Shown: positions 61,062-64,000 of the stretch, in pieces
Position numbering within the stretch: position 1 is the first letter of the stretch
How the letters are laid out: each line of letters begins with the position of its first letter
Source: SZUA-430 sp044220975
Lineage (GTDB): Bacteria; Pseudomonadota; Alphaproteobacteria; Micropepsales; Micropepsaceae
DNA: 64,000 nucleotides
Reading direction: 5' to 3'
Assembly: GCA_044220975.1 (NCBI GenBank)
Contig: JBGAPZ010000009.1
Coordinates: forward strand, 1-64,000
The notes under the pieces: model-generated
The model's input: the letters and a program-made list of their open reading frames with translations, nothing else
What the model was told of the DNA's origin: nothing
Database searches by the model: none
Program-made: the position numbers and the translations under genes

Positions 61062-61122
61062 CTCCCTCCCGAAGTGGAATAGCGAGCGTGCGGAGCGGAT
61101 GCGGGGCCCCTATACTGCCCCC

Positions 61123-62295
61123 ATGTCCCGTCTCGACGCCCTTCCCATTTCGCCGTTCACGCGCTTGAACAAGCTGCTCGACGGCGTGCCCCCCGGCCAG
61201 CCGCCGATCCACATGCATATCGGCGAGCCGCAGCATCCCGTGCCGCCGTTCGTCGGGGAGATCCTCGCCAAGCACGTCGCTGACTTCGGTCGCTACCCGC
61301 CCATCATCGGGCCCGATCATTTGCGCCAGTCGATCGCGGCTTGGCTTGGCCGACGTTACAAGCTGGGCACAAGCGTCGATCCTGCACGCCACATCCTGCC
61401 GCTGGTCGGCACGCGCGAGGGCCTGTTCAGCGCCGCGTTCGTCGCGATCCCGGAACAAAAAAACGGCAAGAAGCCGGTCGTCCTGATTCCGAACCCGTTC
61501 TACCAGTGCTACGCCGCAGCAGCGCTGTCGGCGGGTGCCGAGCCCGTCTACGTCAACGCAACGCGCGAGACGGGCTTCCTGCCCGATTTCGCAAGCGTGC
61601 CCCGCGAAACGCTGGCCCGAACGGCCGCCGTCTATATGTGCTCTCCGTCGAACCCCGAAGGAGGCGCGGCGAACGCAGAATTCTGGACGCGCCTGTTCGA
61701 GCTTGCGGACGAGTTCGATTTCACCGTGCTCGCGGATGAGTGTTACTCTGAAATCTACGCCGTCGCGCCGCCGACAGGCGCGCTTGAAGTGCGCGGAAAG
61801 ACACACGTCGACTTCAGTCGCCTGCTCGCGTTCCACTCGCTCTCGAAACGCTCGAACCTACCCGGCATGCGTTCGGGCTTTGTTGCAGGCGACGCAGCCC
61901 TGCTCGCCCGCTTCCGCGAGTTCCGCAACGTGACCGGCCCGCAACTGCCGTTGCCGATCGCTGCGGTCTCGACCGCAGCCTGGAACGACGAGACACACGT
62001 CGAGGCAAACCGCACGCTCTACGGGGAGAAATTCGAAATCGCGAAGAGCAAAATCGGCAACCGTTTCGGCTTCCAAATTCCAGCCGGCGGCTTCTTCCTG
62101 TGGCTCGATATCGGCGACGGAGAAGCGGCAGCGTCCAAGCTCTGGCGTGAAGGCGGCGTTAGGGTTCTTCCCGGTCTCTATCTCGCCCGCGACACGGCGT
62201 CGGGCAATCCGGGAAAATCGTTCATTCGCGTGGCTTTAGTTAACGACTCCGCAAGCACAACTGAGGCATTTGAGAGGCTCGCCCGAATCCTTTGA
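61123..62295 (+). CDS. Class I/II PLP-dependent aminotransferase
   Basis: A 390-residue fold-type I enzyme. The PLP lysine is Lys242 in FHSLSKRSNLPGMRSGF. Other motifs are YMCSPSNPEGG (the N-P substrate loop), LADECYSEIY with the PLP Asp/Tyr, and FIRVALV with the substrate-binding Arg. The order and look resemble DapC/succinyldiaminopimelate aminotransferases or glutamate-pyruvate types, but the amino donor cannot be fixed. It ends 54 bases before ftsK, a neighbourhood common in alphaproteobacteria. Confidence 0.92.
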   Translation: MSRLDALPISPFTRLNKLLDGVPPGQPPIHMHIGEPQHPVPPFVGEILAKHVADFGRYPPIIGPDHLRQSIAAWLGRRYKLGTSVDPARHILPLVGTREGLFSAAFVAIPEQKNGKKPVVLIPNPFYQCYAAAALSAGAEPVYVNATRETGFLPDFASVPRETLARTAAVYMCSPSNPEGGAANAEFWTRLFELADEFDFTVLADECYSEIYAVAPPTGALEVRGKTHVDFSRLLAFHSLSKRSNLPGMRSGFVAGDAALLARFREFRNVTGPQLPLPIAAVSTAAWNDETHVEANRTLYGEKFEIAKSKIGNRFGFQIPAGGFFLWLDIGDGEAAASKLWREGGVRVLPGLYLARDTASGNPGKSFIRVALVNDSASTTEAFERLARIL

Positions 62296-62348
62296 AACGC
62301 GCTCCTTGCCGCGCGGACAGGACTTGAACGGGCATCGCGGTGGGAACG

Positions 62349-64000
62349 ATGAGCGAGATGCAATCCGCCTTCGGCGTGTTCGGCTCGAACGAACGTGTGC
62401 CTCTTCTTCTCAGTCGAGAAGAATGGACGACGTGGCGCGCGGCGATCGCGACCACGATGCGGCGCCTTGTCGTGCGCGCCCTCGGTCTTTCGTTCATAGT
62501 CGCTGCGATCGCAGCAGTCACGGCTGTCGTGACGTACACACCCACCGACCCCAGCTGGAACAACGCCACCGGTGCCGCCGCTGAAAACGCCCTTGGGCTT
62601 TTGGGTGCCAACATCGCTGACACGATTTGGCAAAGTCTCGGCCTTGGCGCATGGCTGATCGCGGTGCCGCCGTTCGCGTGGGGCTTGTGGCTCGTCGACG
62701 GCCGCATCGGCTTGAAGCTCGTTCGCCGCGTGCTTGCGTGGGTGAGCGCGATGCTCGCCATCGCGATGTTCCTGAGTCTGTTCCCGCAGTTGATCGGTAC
62801 CGGTACCGCAACAGGTCTCGGCGGCGCAGTCGGCGACGTCTTGTCGGCCGCCGCTGCAACGCAACTCGAACCGCTGGGTTTGCCGACGCCGAAAGTCGTC
62901 GCAGGCGTCGCCGCCGGTCTCATCGGCACCATGCTCTACATCTGGGCCTTGGGCCTCAATCCGTTGAAGCTGACCTTGCCCGCATTGCCGTGGGATGCGA
63001 TTGACGCACGTATTGGCCGCTCGTTCCGCGGTCTGCTGCGTGCAGTCACCCCGCAGTTCCGCTCGCGCCCGCGCATTCAGCGTCGTGAACCGCGCGTGAT
63101 CGATGAAGACATCGATATCGTGCCCGAAGCCTCCGGCGACGAGCCGGTGACGTTGCGCAAAGAGCCGCGCGTGCTGCGCTCGAACCCCGCTGCCAAACGC
63201 GGTCAGCGCGAACAACGCGACGCACAGCCGGGACTTCGCCTCGAAGAGCCGACCGATCATCAGCTGCCGCCGCTCACCCTTCTCGAAAAAGGCAAAGCAT
63301 CGAGCGGTCCGAAAGAATCCGACGAAGCGCTTGAGCAGAACGCGCGCATGCTCGAGAACGTGCTGGCCGACTTCGGCGTGCGCGGTGCGATCACCCAAGT
63401 TCGCCCCGGCCCCGTCGTCACGCTCTACGAATTCGAACCTGCAGCCGGCATCCGTTCCAGCCGCGTGATTTCGCTGGCCGACGACATCGCCCGCTCGATG
63501 AGCGCGGTCTCGGCCCGCGTCGCCGCCGTGCCTGGCCGCAACGTCATCGGCATCGAATTGCCGAACATGCGCCGCGAACGCGTGATGCTGCGCGACTTGC
63601 TCGCCGGTCACGAATACGAAAACCAGAACGTAGAACTGGTGCTCGCACTCGGCAAGAACATCGGCGGTGAAAGCGTCATCGCCGACCTGGCACGCATGCC
63701 GCATTTGTTGATCGCCGGTACCACGGGTTCGGGTAAGTCGGTCGCTATCAACACGATGATCTTGTCGCTGCTCTATCGGCTGACGCCCGCGCAGTGCAAA
63801 TTGATCATGATCGATCCGAAGATGTTGGAATTGTCCGCGTATGACGGCATTCCGCATCTCCTCTCGCCGGTCGTCACCGATCCGAAGAAGGCAATCGTCG
63901 CGCTGAAGTGGACCGTGCGCGAGATGGAAGATCGCTACCGTCGCATGTCGAAGCTCGGCGTGCGCAACATCAAGGGCTACAACGAACGCATCGCACGTGC
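62349..64000 (+). CDS. ftsK: DNA translocase FtsK, N-terminal part (cut by window edge)
   Basis: The first ~550 residues of a septum-located DNA pump for chromosome segregation. About four membrane helices lie in the first ~210 residues (ALGLSFIVAAIAAVTAVVTY, LGAWLIAVPPFAWGLWLV, VVAGVAAGLIGTMLYIWALG). A polar linker follows, then the alpha domain (RMLENVLADFGVRGAITQVR, PGPVVTLYEFEPAAGIRSSR), and the motor with Walker A GTTGSGKS (457-464) and IMIDPKMLELSAYDGIPHLL. The rest of the motor and the DNA-reading gamma domain lie beyond the edge. Confidence 0.95.
   Translation, partial: MSEMQSAFGVFGSNERVPLLLSREEWTTWRAAIATTMRRLVVRALGLSFIVAAIAAVTAVVTYTPTDPSWNNATGAAAENALGLLGANIADTIWQSLGLGAWLIAVPPFAWGLWLVDGRIGLKLVRRVLAWVSAMLAIAMFLSLFPQLIGTGTATGLGGAVGDVLSAAAATQLEPLGLPTPKVVAGVAAGLIGTMLYIWALGLNPLKLTLPALPWDAIDARIGRSFRGLLRAVTPQFRSRPRIQRREPRVIDEDIDIVPEASGDEPVTLRKEPRVLRSNPAAKRGQREQRDAQPGLRLEEPTDHQLPPLTLLEKGKASSGPKESDEALEQNARMLENVLADFGVRGAITQVRPGPVVTLYEFEPAAGIRSSRVISLADDIARSMSAVSARVAAVPGRNVIGIELPNMRRERVMLRDLLAGHEYENQNVELVLALGKNIGGESVIADLARMPHLLIAGTTGSGKSVAINTMILSLLYRLTPAQCKLIMIDPKMLELSAYDGIPHLLSPVVTDPKKAIVALKWTVREMEDRYRRMSKLGVRNIKGYNERIAR

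Noticed and set aside
1..64000. CRISPR arrays, insertion sequences, integrases, prophage or toxin-antitoxin pairs
   Set aside because: I looked for regularly spaced repeats, transposase motifs and small paired genes and saw none that held up by eye.

Overview
The window reads as a chromosomal segment of a high-GC Gram-negative bacterium, most probably an alphaproteobacterium. Supporting signs are a glnK-amtB pair next to a Ubi-type FAD hydroxylase, an aminotransferase directly before a four-helix ftsK, a thioredoxin-TPR / LON-domain / Trm112 / DUF971 string, TAXI-type TRAP transport, a UvrB-independent Ada protein, and a 2-oxoacid oxidoreductase with its own flavoprotein. Genus and order cannot be fixed from the sequence. 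Coding density is very high: neighbouring genes often overlap by 1 to 20 bases and no gene-free stretch exceeds about 200 bases. I see no insertion sequence, integrase, phage gene, CRISPR array or rRNA; the only RNA gene is one tRNA-Gly(GCC).

Layout. 0-3.4 kb: an RND efflux operon (adaptor, unknown small protein, permease truncated by the window edge) reading left, divergent from a TetR regulator, with two matching palindromes between them. 3.5-14.4 kb: a membrane protein, a glutathione transferase, an EreA/ChaN-like secreted protein, a TAXI-TRAP transporter, the ribosome-rescue factor ArfB, a DUF2855 protein, a large secreted protein with a heme c motif, and an M20 peptidase. 14.5-19.9 kb: a tight operon for a three-subunit 2-oxoacid oxidoreductase (flavoprotein, gamma-alpha fusion, beta) plus a short-chain dehydrogenase. 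20-25 kb: a Lon-like protease, then PDZ protein, nitronate monooxygenase-like and lactate dehydrogenase-like flavoenzymes. 25.1-27.6 kb: a compact membrane redox module centred on a ferric-reductase/Rieske fusion. 28-33 kb: an Ada alkylation-response regulator with a 2-oxoglutarate oxygenase, an orphan acyl-CoA carboxyltransferase, a cytochrome P450 and a patatin.

33.9-39.9 kb holds a six-gene MoxR-type operon (DUF4129, DUF4350, MoxR ATPase, DUF58, SpoIIM-like, RDD) closed by a strong hairpin terminator. 40-50 kb carries the tRNA, several small exported proteins, the threonine degradation pair tdh-kbl, a short exported peptide whose ribosome binding site lies inside a hairpin, and a secreted S41 peptidase built from two tandem copies of its domain. 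50-57 kb has a PanE-like reductase, an amidohydrolase, a ProX editing domain, and a string of protein-quality and translation-associated genes. 57-64 kb contains glnK-amtB with a terminator, a short accessory-looking stretch bounded by two inverted copies of a 21-base repeat and containing a probably frameshifted TPR gene, then an aminotransferase and the start of ftsK.

Functional assignments rest on reading motifs and family resemblance by eye; no database search was run. Start codons were chosen from visible Shine-Dalgarno sequences and signal peptides where possible.
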